Source: Sipunculus nudus
Lineage: Eukaryota > Annelida > Sipuncula > Golfingiida > Sipunculidae
Reading direction: 5' to 3'
DNA: 64,000 nucleotides
Assembly (NCBI GenBank): GCA_026874595.1
Contig: CM049306.1
Span: forward strand, 87,559,142-87,623,141
A program made the translations under genes and the position numbers. The notes beneath the pieces are model-generated. The model had not been told where the DNA came from. It ran no database searches and was given only the letters and a program-made list of their open reading frames with translations. Of the stretch, positions 12,801 through 24,290 are shown in pieces. The number at the start of each line of letters is the position of its first letter. Within the stretch, counting starts at the first letter, position 1.

Positions 12801-14054
12801 AGCCTGGCACACCAGCCCAGCTGGCGTTTGTTCGAGTGTACTGTGGACCTAATCCGTCATGTTGCGTGTCTTCTGCCAGTCTGACATCTGCCCATATTGA
12901 TTATACCACCAAACCTGCCATCATCTTCAGAATAGCAGCCAGAAACGAGAAAGGTTATGGCCCAGCCACCCAAGTCAGGTGGTTACAGGGTAAGTTGTTG
13001 CAAAAAAGTTTGAGTTTTTTTTTTTCCAAGTCTCAGTTTAATAGATTAATGAGCAATGATTTAATTCGCCAGTAGTGTTGGAATACAAGGAGTTTGAGTT
13101 TGAAACTGAGATTTAACAAATATTTTAAGATTTAACAGATTTTTCCTTACAAGATTGATTAATGTAAACAGCCTTGCATTGAATCAGGTCATCAAATGGG
13201 ATATAGACTGAAACAAACCCCAGTAAGTAAAGTTAACTGAAAGTTGATAGAAATAATATAGTCATAGTTGCATGAAAGGTAAATGGAAACCCAGTTGTTG
13301 TCAATGACTATCTTTTTATTCTTTGCATCAGACCAAAGAATTTTAACATTGATATCTAAAGATTTATTCTTGACTTTAACCTTTATTTCCTTAACAGTTG
13401 CTGATTTCTACCTTTTTGTTTTCAACAGATGCTGCAAACTCTGCCCTCACTGCCAAAACAGCAGTGAAACGAACACTGCCTCTTGGAGACAGGTAAGCAA
13501 CTTAAATTTTATATATGTTTTACTATGCTGTTATAATAATTACTAATGATGTAATGAAATTGAAGTTATGACTAAGTGTGAAGGAATATTTTTTGCTTTT
13601 TATTGGGTTTGAAACACATGTTCAGTGCATATGAGATTCCCTGTCACATCCCTCTCAGTCTGGTCATGTGCTGGAAAAATGCACTTTGGTTCATGAAATG
13701 TTCATAAATATTAAACTTCTTTTAAATTTTCACAATGGATCAATTTTCAGGAAATTCTTTTATAAGGACCATTGATACTAAATGGCCTTGCATTCAATTG
13801 CTCTATTGCTCATTAGGTTATTTCTAGAAAGTTGAATATATTTTGATGTCTGTTAGAGCATGTCTGTTATATATATTTGATGTCCAGCAATCCATGGAAA
13901 TTTTATGACATTATATTGAAATTATAAATTATATTCTTGTGCAAGAGTTTACAGTCACTATCATTGGTATTATATTTGTCTTTCCAGCAAATCCACCATC
14001 AACGTGAGTGGGTTGACAGTAAAGAAAGCCAAGCCTGAGGATGGGCAGCAGTGA
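6770..14054 (+). CDS. HCF1: Host cell factor 1 (HCF1/HCF-1), C-terminal part, eight exons
   Basis: Coding exons are 6770-6892, 8078-8728, 9156-9283, 9476-9619, 10142-10330, 12692-12989, 13429-13492 and 13988-14054. All have AG/GT borders and compatible phases (1662 nt after the first split codon, about 553 residues plus TGA). HCF1 is a nuclear scaffold that recruits chromatin-modifying complexes to promoters and supports cell-cycle progression. Identity rests on the fibronectin-III region: [78 protein letters not shown] and [11 protein letters not shown], nearly identical to what I recall of vertebrate HCF1. The middle exon is Pro/Glu/Thr-rich and acidic. The end is basic ([11 protein letters not shown]), as in the family's nuclear-localisation tail. 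The N-terminal Kelch propeller is not in the window, so the gene is cut at its left side. I saw no threonine-rich HCF-PRO cleavage repeats. Introns hold a MITE, a SINE and a HINE-like element. Confidence 0.95.
6953..7388. mobile_element. TA-flanked MITE with TTCGCGAGG terminal inverted repeats
   Basis: Left end (TA)CTGTGGTTGGCTTCATATTC then GCGAGG. The right end, reverse-complemented, is (TA)CTGTGGTTGCCTTTTTGTTC then GCGAGG. Both ends abut TA, the target duplication used by Tc1/mariner-type transposases. The interior is AT-rich with several TTCGCG/CGCGAA words and no transposase. It lies in an HCF1 intron. The superfamily is inferred from the TA only. Confidence 0.8.
7555..7852 (+). mobile_element. 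tRNA-derived SINE, copy 1
   Basis: It starts GCGTGGTGGCATAATGGTTA, a tRNA-like A box, followed by a degenerate B box (GGGTTC...). It ends with GGTGATACAGACTATAAA. A second, inverted copy with the same order lies at 27918-28246, so both ends are supported. It is presumably a Pol III-transcribed retroposon. No target duplication was verified. Confidence 0.8.
8078..8728 (+). CDS. HCF1: HCF1 exon, acidic central region
   Basis: A 651 bp exon with acceptor ttttacag and donor TTCAG|gtacat. It starts [20 protein letters not shown] and becomes Asp/Glu/Pro-rich ([20 protein letters not shown]). It carries EVKQEPEE, a PsiKxE-type possible SUMO acceptor. This matches the transactivation-type linker before the Fn3 repeats. 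Sequence identity here is low between phyla, so placement relies on phase and neighbours. Confidence 0.85.
9156..9283 (+). CDS. HCF1: HCF1 exon
   Basis: The acceptor is cttgtccag and the donor ATG|gttagt. It encodes [20 protein letters not shown] followed by [20 protein letters not shown] and KM. It has a second PsiKxE motif (EVKQEP) and ends in phase 0. Confidence 0.85.
9476..9619 (+). CDS. HCF1: HCF1 exon, start of first Fn3 repeat
   Basis: The acceptor is cttttgcag and the donor GAT|gtgagt. It encodes [20 protein letters not shown] then [19 protein letters not shown], the family's NQWYDVGxIKGT block that opens Fn3 repeat 1. EIKTE is a third PsiKxE motif just before the domain. Confidence 0.95.
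10142..10330 (+). CDS. HCF1: HCF1 exon, Fn3 core
   Basis: The acceptor is ttattacag and the donor AAG|gtaaaa. It encodes the diagnostic block [40 protein letters not shown] and APSAIKISK. In human HCF1 this region binds the N-terminal subunit. The exon is 63 codons, phase 0 at both ends. Confidence 0.97.
10442..12344 (+). mobile_element. HINE-like element, family II, with internal tandem array
   Basis: The left end has TATCGCCAGACA, immediately part of a hairpin (CCAGAC a GTCTGG). The right end has the inverse TGTCTGGCGATA at about 12301, then a perfect hairpin GGCACC tgc GGTGCC, 11 bases, CTAG and a run of T. A subterminal inverted repeat, a 3' hairpin just past it and a C-T-x-G / T boundary are hallmarks of Helentron-associated (rolling-circle) non-autonomous elements. 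No protein is encoded. It sits in the intron before 12692 in HCF1. Confidence 0.7.
10690..12230 (+). repeat. Tandem array, about 305-336 bp units
   Basis: Five units are visible, each centred on GGTGGCGCCACC or a one-base variant at 10764, 11090, 11426, 11731 and 12040. Each unit also carries TGACCTTGACCTTGAATA-like and TTTAATACCCCATCATTGCC blocks. The middle units are the most alike, as expected for unequal exchange. Confidence 0.85.
12692..12989 (+). CDS. HCF1: HCF1 exon, second Fn3 repeat
   Basis: The acceptor is atgttacag and the donor CAGG|gtaagt. It encodes [20 protein letters not shown] through [14 protein letters not shown], including STPAQLAF-like and [10 protein letters not shown] motifs. 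It follows a 2.36 kb intron largely made of a tandem-repeat transposon. Confidence 0.97.
13429..13492 (+). CDS. HCF1: HCF1 short exon, C-terminal linker
   Basis: A 64 bp exon with acceptor ttttcaacag and donor ACAG|gtaagc. It encodes [21 protein letters not shown], a basic segment. Its phases (1 in, 2 out) match both neighbours, which makes it convincing despite its size. Confidence 0.85.
13988..14054 (+). CDS. HCF1: HCF1 terminal exon with stop
   Basis: The acceptor is gtctttccag. It encodes [22 protein letters not shown], then TGA at 14052-14054. The [10 protein letters not shown] end resembles the lysine-rich C-terminus ending in DGQ that I recall for vertebrate HCF1. Confidence 0.92.
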
Positions 14055-16590
14055 TTTGTACATTAGGATTGGTGCACCTCCAACTGTTAAACCTGGTGGT
14101 TGTGAACATGCATTGCTGTCTCGTGCTGAGCGGACATCTCGCTGCTCATGCTCAGCAAGGAAAAATGTTTTCTGGTTCTGTTACATTTAAATTGTTATGG
14201 AATTCACAAAGTTGAATGAATGATGAATTTTTGGATACCTGGAAATAAGTGAACTGTTACGCATGTTATAATGTACATTGAAACAGTTAAGACTTTAGGA
14301 TCCGAACACCTCCACATCGGCCAAAGTGTAAAGGGGGTCTCGGATTGAATTGTACATACCACCCATACAGTACACACACGCACACAGAATAGTGTAGGAT
14401 TGCAATAATGCAGCATTTCTTTATGAAATTATTTGTTGCAGAACTGAATATAAAATAAGTCGGGTGCAAAGCACTGATAGCAGCAAGGTATTTTAGAGCC
14501 TGCTTTTATTGGAGTGAAAGTTCTCTTCAAGGGAAAGTAGTAGTAAACTGGTTCACCTGGAGTTAGGTTTAAAGAGCTGTTTCAAAATATCACTGCATTT
14601 ATATCAATTATGTTTCTCTTCATGCTCACCAGGAGAGAAAACTAAATTTCTGTCATTTAAGTGACACATGACCATCCACGACTTCTCGTTTTATCAAGCA
14701 CTGGATGCAGTACTGTTAAGAGAAGGGAAGTGTACTGGATGACTGCACATGCTTTGTTGACAGTGAAGCAGATACAACGATGCGGAGAAAATGTTATCCT
14801 TCATAAAGTACATAAATACACATGTATATATGTACACATAGATATACAAACATTTTGTGTTGATGAGGTGCCATGTTTCTATAAATGCAGAGTTTATGTT
14901 CTTAAAAACTGGGGCACCTGCCTACGTAATTTGTTTTTAAAACTGCCTGATTTAGAAACTGTTACTTGATCCATTAATCTTGGGAGCAGTATGAAAATAC
15001 ACAACTCAGAATTGCATTAATCTGTCTTGTGAAGATAAAACCATAATTTTCTTCCTTGTTCCTAGCTTTGGCGAAGTCTAACACAGACTGGTGATGCCCC
15101 ATCTATTTTCACCCCAGGGGTTGAGTTTCTGGTATATTTTGTTGCATGTGAAGGCTGTACGTCATCTCACTTCGTCCTTGCTTGACCGGTGCAGAGTTCA
15201 GTCTCAAGAGGTTTTTGTACCAGCTTTGTTGTGGCAGCTAGACATATACACTTTGTATCTGTCCTTCATCTTTTAGGTAGTTGTGCTTGTGCTTTACTTA
15301 CATATTCTACCCATTCTATTTTACCTTTACATTACATTCGTAGGTAAAGGACATATCATTGAAATATTGACTTGTGTAATGCCATAAAAAACTGGCATGT
15401 AAAGTCACCATTCAAATCCATCAAGAATTGCTTAGACCCACAGGCCAGGCTTGTGGTCAGACTAATACACAGAGTCATTACTCATCACTTGCCATGTCCG
15501 TATCTGAATTGATATATTCGAAAATATTTTAATAACAATTTTCAGGCGGAGGGTTTGTGCGGGTTTAAAGTCCAAAACGTCGAATATTCACAAGTCGGCA
15601 GTTCTGAACCGTGGTTTGTGTAAGGGAGCTAAACGTTTGCATTTATTTTATCAAAAATTCAGAATTTCATACATGGTGAACATAAATCACAGTGCTTGTT
15701 GAATAGTTCATTTTGTAAAAAAAAGTTTCAAAAGTATGACCAATAAATAGACTAGACAGAACCATAACGTATGAGATGGGGAGACGGCTTTTGTTAATAT
15801 TTTCTGTAGAAGTCTTGGCTCAGACAGGGTCGTAATTCCTAATGTCCATTTCCATTGTACATAGAGTTGTATAGTAATGTAGTGTCTCGCTGAAGCATCC
15901 CGTTAATAAAGCTTGCCTTAGAAGTTGTATATGTTTTGTCGAAATGATGACACTACTCTGCCCCGTCTTCTGTGTAACGTGGGATATTGCTAACAGAAGG
16001 TGAACAGTCGGTCATTTCGTCAGACACAAGCAGCGCATCATAGAGACAAAATGTCATCTCTATATGGGCAAATTTGAAACCAAAAAAGAAATAACATCCA
16101 TTATAAAAGGAGATAAAAGTTAGAAGAAGTTAAAAGTTAGGATATTTAATAATATTGTTGATCATTTGAAATGGCAAATATAACATAAGTGCCATGTATT
16201 GCGTGTCGGCGTCATGGATCTGATAGTCACAGAAGAGTTTTCAGTTCTGTATTCAAATCACGTGGAATATCCTCAGAATTATATACAAAATATACCCAGG
16301 GATGAAGTTGGAATAAAAACAGACTCAAGCTCCCAAGATTGTTCGTGCATTTAAACACAGTTGAAACTGTAACCGTTTTCTTACAAGAGTAACGGCAGCT
16401 CTTGTTAGCTGTTGCTATGTCACTGGGCAGGATTTAGCCGGGAGCAGATAAAATACTCTACACCCTCGTTAGGCAGTAGATCCAGGTACACCATTAGGCA
16501 GATATATTTGTGTATTTTAAATATTTTATCGTAAATTGTCTATGTACTTGTTGTTTGTGATTTTTGAATAAAATGTACATTTCTGGTATA
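14055..16590 (+). other. HCF1: HCF1 3'UTR (inferred) with poly(A) signals
   Basis: Unique-looking, repeat-poor sequence follows the stop for 2.5 kb, with AATAAA at about 15905 and 16567. A repeat of family I starts at 16685, shortly after the second signal. No ORF in this stretch looks coding. The extent of the UTR is an inference from the signals. Confidence 0.6.
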
Positions 16591-16684
16591 CCTCAGTTTT
16601 CTTCACTTTAACTTGTCAGGTTTGGAGAAGTAGTCGCCGTTGCTGGGTGTGATATCGGTTCATCTGAAATCGTTGCCCATTTGA

Positions 16685-18572
16685 TTTTTAGCTCAGCTGA
16701 CTATAAGTCATCTGAGCTATAGTCGTGGTCCATTGTCCGTCGTCCGTCCGTCTGTCCGTCCGTCCGTCCGTCCGTAGATGTGGCACGTTTTGAAACCGTA
16801 AGACCTAGGAATCCAAAATTCAGCATAATGTTAGATGTCCCCAAGATCTCCTACCAAGCCGAAAACTGGGTCTTTGCGACTTCGTTCCTTTGAAAAATTA
16901 AGGAAAAACCTCAATTTTTTATTAAAATCCTATTTTCACACTTCAGGACTGCCTAATATCAATACCACTCATCTGTTTTTCCTCATATTTACCATAAATA
17001 TTCTTCTATATAGTTCCTATGTACATGCCAGAAATTAAGTCTGTTAAGTATAAATTCTTTAAAGTTATGGGCCCAAACATAATGGACTTTGTAAAAAATC
17101 AGGATAAATATTTACTCACTTAACATGAAAAATTTTGAAACTAGAGTCTATTTTCCCAAGTATATAACTATGTTTAATTAAGATTCAATTGTTTACCCAA
17201 AATTAGATCTGAATTTTGTAAATTTTTTAAGTAATTAGCATAAAAATAAAATCAGTACCTTAAATTTTGCCATACTTTGACCATGGCACGTTTTTTTCCT
17301 GTAAGTACCATTGATTTAATTTTTACACCATGTTAACATAAATATTTAATTTGTTTAAATCTGAAATTTGGAAGTAAAAGCTTGAAAATTAAGCTAGTTA
17401 TTGATGTATTTCTTGAGGCTCTATTGTAGTCATTTGCTTTGATTACAGATGCAGGGTCCCACTCCAGGTCACTGGAAGTCAGCTATGCCAGGGTTTCTGA
17501 TTTGTTACAGTCACTGGGGGAGATCCCCTGCTGTGACAGGTGTACAGTTATTCTCATATTCCCCCCCCCCCCCCCCCCCCCCCCCCCGCAAACCCAACCC
17601 ACCAAGTGTTATGCAGTATTGTTATTGTTTTCACTGTATCTCCTTAATTGTAATGCTGTTTCCACTCTGATATGCAAAGACTTTCCTTGAAAAAGTAATT
17701 CAAGGTGTTATCCAGAAGATGCAATGTTGTGTAATGTAGCATTTTTAAAGAAATCATTTTTCTTTTAAATGATTTTACCAGTCATAATGGAACCCATCAG
17801 TATGCTTAAATTATGATAAAATATGAAGCACATTATGGATAAATAAAGACAAAATTAAAAACTGTGAAATTTAAATCAAGTTTTTTTTTTTAGATATTTA
17901 TTGTTTTGCAGATTTAAAAGATATATTTTTGTGGTAAAAAATAAATAAACATTTGTATGCATGATGTGGTGTTATCTGACAAGATTGAGATTTATGATGA
18001 TGCAATTGAGAATTATGAATCAACTTTTATATTCAGATATATGTTATATTGAAAATGTATAGAAATATAAACTTAAATTTAAAAAAAAATTGATGTGATA
18101 AAAAAATGATTTATTACAAACATTTGTTCATTATTATCCTGCATCAGCAGAATTTGAGATCAGGCTTTGCCATTTTTTATGTTTTTAATTAGTTATATTT
18201 CAACTGTATACATTTTATAAAAAAACATATTTAATAATATATATTATACAAAAAAAAAAGATTCGATTGAACAAATGTGTAAACTACTGAAATGTCAACA
18301 GTTAATCGAAAAGCCAACTAATGATCATGGTAATTGTACAGATCATTTGTTCACAAACTGCTCACATGCTTCAGTTTCAACATTAGGAAACACATGGTCA
18401 GGTCACAAAATATTATTTGCAACAATTTCTTGCTCATCAATACAAACCAATCATAAACCAACCATGGCCTTTATTACCTCTTCCTCTTACACTTTATCTC
18501 CATTTTATATTATTTTAGATTTTTACCTTCAAGGTTAACGTCAGCTGAGCACAGTGACCCATAGGTCCCTTG
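16685..18572 (+). mobile_element. HINE-like family I, copy E
   Basis: It has the full 5' end with (GTCC)n and the 3' end CAGCTGAGCACAGTGACCCA then TAGGTCCCTTG. The middle differs from the other copies and contains a C27 run (17561-17587) and AT-rich filler. It starts about 95 bp after the second HCF1 poly(A) signal. Confidence 0.82.
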
Positions 18573-19239
18573 TTCAATTGAACACTAAAACGTGGGTTTC
18601 TAGCACGTTTTTGAAAGTTTGTAGCCCCAAGGGTTTTGACATTTTGATTTACTCTTTAAGCACATTTATTCAAGATCATACCAACTTATCCTTTCTGCTA
18701 ACTCGACATTGAATATATATATATATACCAACCAAGAAATATAATCTTAGACCTTATTTAAAATTCGTTAAATTGAGTACATAAGCCGTGAAATTTATAT
18801 GACCCAGGGGAGTTTGGAAACTGAATCAAAGCTTATTATAATTGAAAAATCAAAACCGAAAGCCTAGATGGACTGTGGAGACAATACCTTTAGTCTGGAT
18901 TCTAAACACCGACACAAAGTTGGACGTGAAACTTCTGAAATTAACATTAACCTAACTGGACAATGCTTTTCCTAACCATTTGCCAGTGGAAATTGCAATT
19001 TATATCTATAATCTGGAGCACTGAAATTTTCAGACGAGAACAAAGGTGAAATTGGCATAAACCATAGTCTCTCTTGAAATATGGCAGTGCAAGATGACCA
19101 TGATCATGGTTCAGAAGCGGATTGGGGGGGGGGGGGGGGGGGGAGGAGGAGGGGGGGGGGGGGGGGGGAGCTTCAAAATTTTTCAGTGGTTTCAGACCAT
19201 TTTTTGCTGCCTGGATCTCCCTTTTGAGACCTAAAACCC
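18573..19239. other. Intergenic spacer between repeat copies
   Basis: It holds AT-rich unique sequence, a short TA run at about 18715 and long G runs at 19124-19168. No gene is recognised. Confidence 0.6.
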
Positions 19240-21865
19240 TTTTTAGCTCAGCTGACTATAAGTCATCTGAGCTATAGTCGTGGTCCATTGTCCGTGGTCC
19301 GTCAGTCTGTCCGTCCGTCCGTAGATGTGGCACATTTTGAAACCGTAAGACCTAGGAACCTAACATTCGGCATAGTGTTAGATGTCCCCAAGATCTTCTA
19401 CCAAGCCGAAAACTGGGTCTTTGCAACTTTGTTCCTTTGAGAAATTAAGGAAAAACCTCAATTTTTTTATTAAAAACCTATTTTCACACTTCAGGGCTGC
19501 CTAATATCAAAACCACTCATCTGTTTTTCCTCATATTTACCATAAATATTCCTCTATATAGTTCCTATGTACATGCCTGAAATTATGTCTGTATTATATA
19601 ATTTAAGAAAGTTATGGGCCAGAACATAATGCATTTTGTAAAAAATCAGGAAAGATATTTGATCACTTAACACAACTTGTTAAAGCTATGGACTTTTTTT
19701 CAAGTTATATAACTTTAATTAATCAAAATTAAATTGTATACCCAAAATTAGATCAAAATCTTTTAAATTTTTTAAAATATTACCAAAAATAAAAAATTGG
19801 TACCTTAAATTTTGCCTTACTTGGACCATGGCACGTTTTTTTCCTGTAAGTACTGTGGATTTTATTTTCTCAGCATGTTTTTGTTAGCATTTTGTCTGTT
19901 AACACCAAAAATTTGAAACCAGTTGATCAAAAACTGTAGATTTTATTCAAGTTTTCAAGCACCATGTAACATATTGTTTACATCAGTGTTATGCAGTTTG
20001 CAAGAGCTCAGCTCCCCAGCTTAAGCTCTCAGTTCGTCAAATTTGGCATACAATTAGATGTCTCCAAAATCCCCTATCATGCCAAGAATTTGGTCACTAG
20101 GACTTAATACCTTTGAGATATTAATGAAAAACTTCATTTTTCAATTAAAAACCCATTGTTACACTTCAAGACTGCCTAATATCAAAACCACTGATCTGAC
20201 TTTATTCATATATAATATACATGTTTTTCTATACATTCTCTGTGCACATGTCAGAAATGATGTCAGTATTGCGTAATTGTTTTAAGTTATGGGCCTAAAC
20301 ATAATGCACTTTGTAAAAAATCAAGAAATATATTTACTCCCTTAACAAGGGGCTTGCTGAAGCTAGAGATTTTTTGTCAGGGATGTAACATTATTTAATC
20401 AAGATTCAATTGAATACCCAAAATTAGTTCTGAATTTTTAAAATTTTATAAGTTATTAGTATAAATATAAAATTAGTACCTTAGATTTTGCCCAACTTTG
20501 ACCATTTCACTTTTGTTTCATGTGAGCTCTGTTTATATAATTTTCATATCATGCATACATAAGGATTTCAGCTTTTTAGTTTAGAAAGCTGAAAGAAATT
20601 GGCCAAAAATTGTAGCTTTTATTAATGTTTTTATGAGACCATGTCAGACCTTGGCTCCCTCCAGCCACTCTTGAGTCACCTGTATGTTGACCTTGTTGAA
20701 CTTTCAGCAAATTATGCACGCTTGAGGCGAGGCATATACTTGGGCAGCCAGGCAGCTTATGGCCAGCCACAGTTGATCCAGGTGTCCAACCCAACTCATC
20801 TAGTAGTTTTAATCAACAACATAACAATAAACAATAAATTAATCAATTTTTATTGGTTTTTAATAACAAATTAAAAAAAAATAGAAAAGGAATTTGTTAG
20901 TTTATAATAATAGGGAATTAACTTGCAGTTACTGATGATATAAGAATCTTGTATCGATGGATAGAATGTTACGTATTCCAAATAACACCATGCAGTCACC
21001 TATGGCATTTTTCAGTTCAATTTTAATAATAAAAAAGTAAATCATATTATTCATTACTAATCATTAGGGATCATATGAAGGAATTTAATGATAGACAAAG
21101 ATGCAGTTGATAATATTAATCTAGATTCCTACTGTGTCTAGTGTGTACATTGATGTGAAATTAGTCCAAAATGAATATATCACATTTATTTTTTTTAATA
21201 TAAATCAAAAGCCATAAAACCAGGTACTTATGATCATTATTTAAATGTGTGAATTTTGTACATTCTGGATTCTCAACACCATTGTTTGGTGAAAACTGAA
21301 TAAATACCATACATGGTGGGAATACTTTGCAATTGTATTTAAATACGAATATGAATATGTACTCCATTATAAAATTTCTTGCATAAAGAATGGGAATTCA
21401 GGTAAAAATGAAAGTGTATGAATACAGTGCAAATACTTTCCAAATGTATTCATGAATGCATTCATGAATATATTCTTTAATATTATTTTAATAATCATTT
21501 CAGTTATATTTCATTTTAAAAATCATACGATTCTCTTATTATTTTTAATAAAAATTATATCTGGAACAATATTTGTAATTTTTTTTAATAAATAGTTAAA
21601 CTCATATATTATATGTTCTGCTTATAAGTTATATGGCCAAGTCAAAATCTGTTTGACCATTGTACTCCATTTGTTAATAAAATAAATGAAATCAATTCTC
21701 TTCTCTGTCTCCAAAGGTACTATCAAAATCATTCATAAGCTAAACAACAACAACTCATAATACAGCTTATACTTATTACCACACAAAACCAGCATGTGCC
21801 TCATTTCTAAATCATATTTTTTTATCATATATAACAGCTGAGCGCCGTGACCCATAGGTCCCTTG
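19240..21865 (+). mobile_element. HINE-like family I, copy F
   Basis: It has the same order as copy B: 5' hairpin and (GTCC)n, two internal units, and the 3' end CAGCTGAGCGCCGTGACCCA then TAGGTCCCTTG. A poly-C run follows within 20 bp. Confidence 0.85.
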
Positions 21866-21875
21866 TTTGAGGTTT

Positions 21876-21911
<36 letters not shown>

Positions 21912-22235
21912 CGACCTGGGTTGGACCCTTCCTTTTCCTAAATCCTGGATCCACCCTGTGGTTTAACGACAGGCTACGGAAGGAGCGAGAGAGGCAGATT
22001 GGACGCAAAATGGGCAATTGGTGTTGTTACTGAAATTTGGTGCCACCCGAGCCAAATTTTACTGCCACCGCTGATGAGTAAAAAGCCCTTCGAGCAGTCC
22101 TTTTAAAAGCTAGTACTTGATTAGTTAAACAGCTTTTGAGCATACAATCCCTGTTAAATTAGTTAATTATTCAAAGAAGTAGGCCTAATGGCCGGAAGCG
22201 AGACAAAGAAATATTTGAAGATCATATTTACGGCG
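21866..22235. other. Spacer with C27 homopolymer
   Basis: The poly-C tract is at 21886-21912. The remainder is unique. No coding or terminal-repeat signal was seen. Confidence 0.6.
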
Positions 22236-24125
22236 TTTTTAGCTCAGCTGACTATAGGTCATCGGAGCTATAGTCGTGGTCCTTTGTCCGTCGTCCGTCC
22301 GTCCGTTAACAGGGCACGTTTTTAAACCGTTGGACATACGAATCCAAAACTTTGCATATCATTAGATGTCCCCAAAATCTCCTACCATACCGAAAATTGG
22401 GTCATTAGGACTTCGTTCCTTCGAGATATTAAGGAAAAACCTCCGTTTTCCGTTAAAAAGCCATTGTTACACTTCAAGGCTGCCTAAAATCCAAACCACT
22501 GATCTGTTTTTGATCATATTTAGTATTCATTTTCTTCTATACATTTTCTATGAACATACCAAAAATTAGGTCAGTATTGGGTATTATTTTGAAATTATGG
22601 GCCCAAATATAATGCAATTTTTAAAAAATCAGGAAATATATTTACTCACCTAACATGAGAATTGCTGAAGCTGGAGACTTTTTTTCAGGAATATAACTTT
22701 TATTTAATCAAGATTCAATTGTTTACCCAAAATTAGATCTGAATTTTGCAAATTTGTCAAGTTATTAGCATAAATAAAAAATCAATACCTTAAATTTTGT
22801 CCGACTTTGGCAATGGCACGTTTTTCCCTGTAAGCACTGTTGATTTGATTTTCACAACATATATACATAAGGATTTAATCTTTTAAAATCTGAAATTTCA
22901 AAGAAATTGATTGGCGAGAATAGCTTTTATTCATGTTTTCATACACCATGTCAAGTGTTGTTTACATCTAGCCCACCTAGTAGTACAGCCTTCACTTGCA
23001 TTATGTAACCCACCCCAGGCAGCTTGCCTTGGGTCAGCTTGGCCACTACCAGCAGGCTTCCCCTCTGCCCTGCACTTCCCCCCCCCCCCCCAGATGGTGC
23101 ATAAACTAGATGAATGTTATTATTTTCTGTATTTGATTCATTCTTATTCTAGGCTATGCTACATTTTAGATTTTGTATTGTACCACCAGGGATACAATGA
23201 TTAAAGTGTACATTTAATTGTGTCCACAAAGTGGTGTATTGCTATGAAAGTGTGGATGTTCATGAGATAAGTAATTCCTTACTTCAGAAGAGTAAAAACT
23301 TCACCAGGTGTGAAATTGACTATTAATTCCAGTAATAAATTAAAGCTGAGATAGTAATTAGCACAATGATATTGTTTGTCCCTCATTCAACCAACAGTGT
23401 CTATACTTTATTTGAAAAGATGTTTTTATTTTATCAAATTTACTGAATCTTTTATTTCAATTCAGTGAATAAAATTAAGCATGTACTGAAAACTCCAATG
23501 TGCAAAACTTTTTAATAGTGATCCAAGGAATAATCTTAAAGATGCCATGTTGTGGCATTATTTTCTTTTAAATTCAGGTTAAACATTTGTGATTTAAAAA
23601 TAATAAAATATATGTGTATGCATAATATGACCCAATATGAGCTACACTCTGGATATATAATGATTGCAACTTAGAATTCTAATATTTTAACTTATATTTT
23701 CAGTTTTTTATTACAAATTTATAAAACTTGTGAATAAAAAAATGAATCAGATAAAAACTATTAATGGAATAAGTGGATATGCTTAAAAAAATAGGCTTAT
23801 ATATAAACTTAAATGCATTATTCTCTTGAAAGTGAAATAAAGGTATCAGTCCATTCTGTCCACTTGCCTGTCCATCTGTAAATTTTTCATATGCATCACA
23901 GTATCTCAAAACTGTTACTGTTTTTCTTCATGACAGTCTTGTCAGAGTATTAGTTTGCAATCATATATTTAGAACTTTACTATAACCAAGTAGGAGGGCC
24001 CCTTTCCTCTTAGCTTCTCATATGCTTATATAAATGAAAAACATTACAATAGAATATTTTGCATATTTTGCATTTGCAAAAATTTTTCAAACTTCAGCTG
24101 AGCGCCGTGACCCATGGATCCCTTG
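22236..24125 (+). mobile_element. HINE-like family I, copy D (poly-C subtype)
   Basis: The 5' end TTTTTAGCTCAGCTGACTAT is followed by a slightly variant hairpin. From 22420 on it is near-identical to copy A except for a shorter poly-C run (about 23078-23090 against 625-644) and a missing segment before the 3' end. It ends GACCCATGGATCCCTTG. Confidence 0.85.
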
Positions 24126-24290
24126 TTGATAGTATATTTTGGGAAATGGTGACTCAAATAATGAAAACCCTTTGAAATTTATGAAGATCTGCACGAAACG
24201 ATGGTCGACGGAGGGGTCCGTCATTTTATATCCCCCCCCCCCCCCCCCTTTCCCGGTATTGTGTCAAGTGCCTGTGCAACTTTTTTTCTT

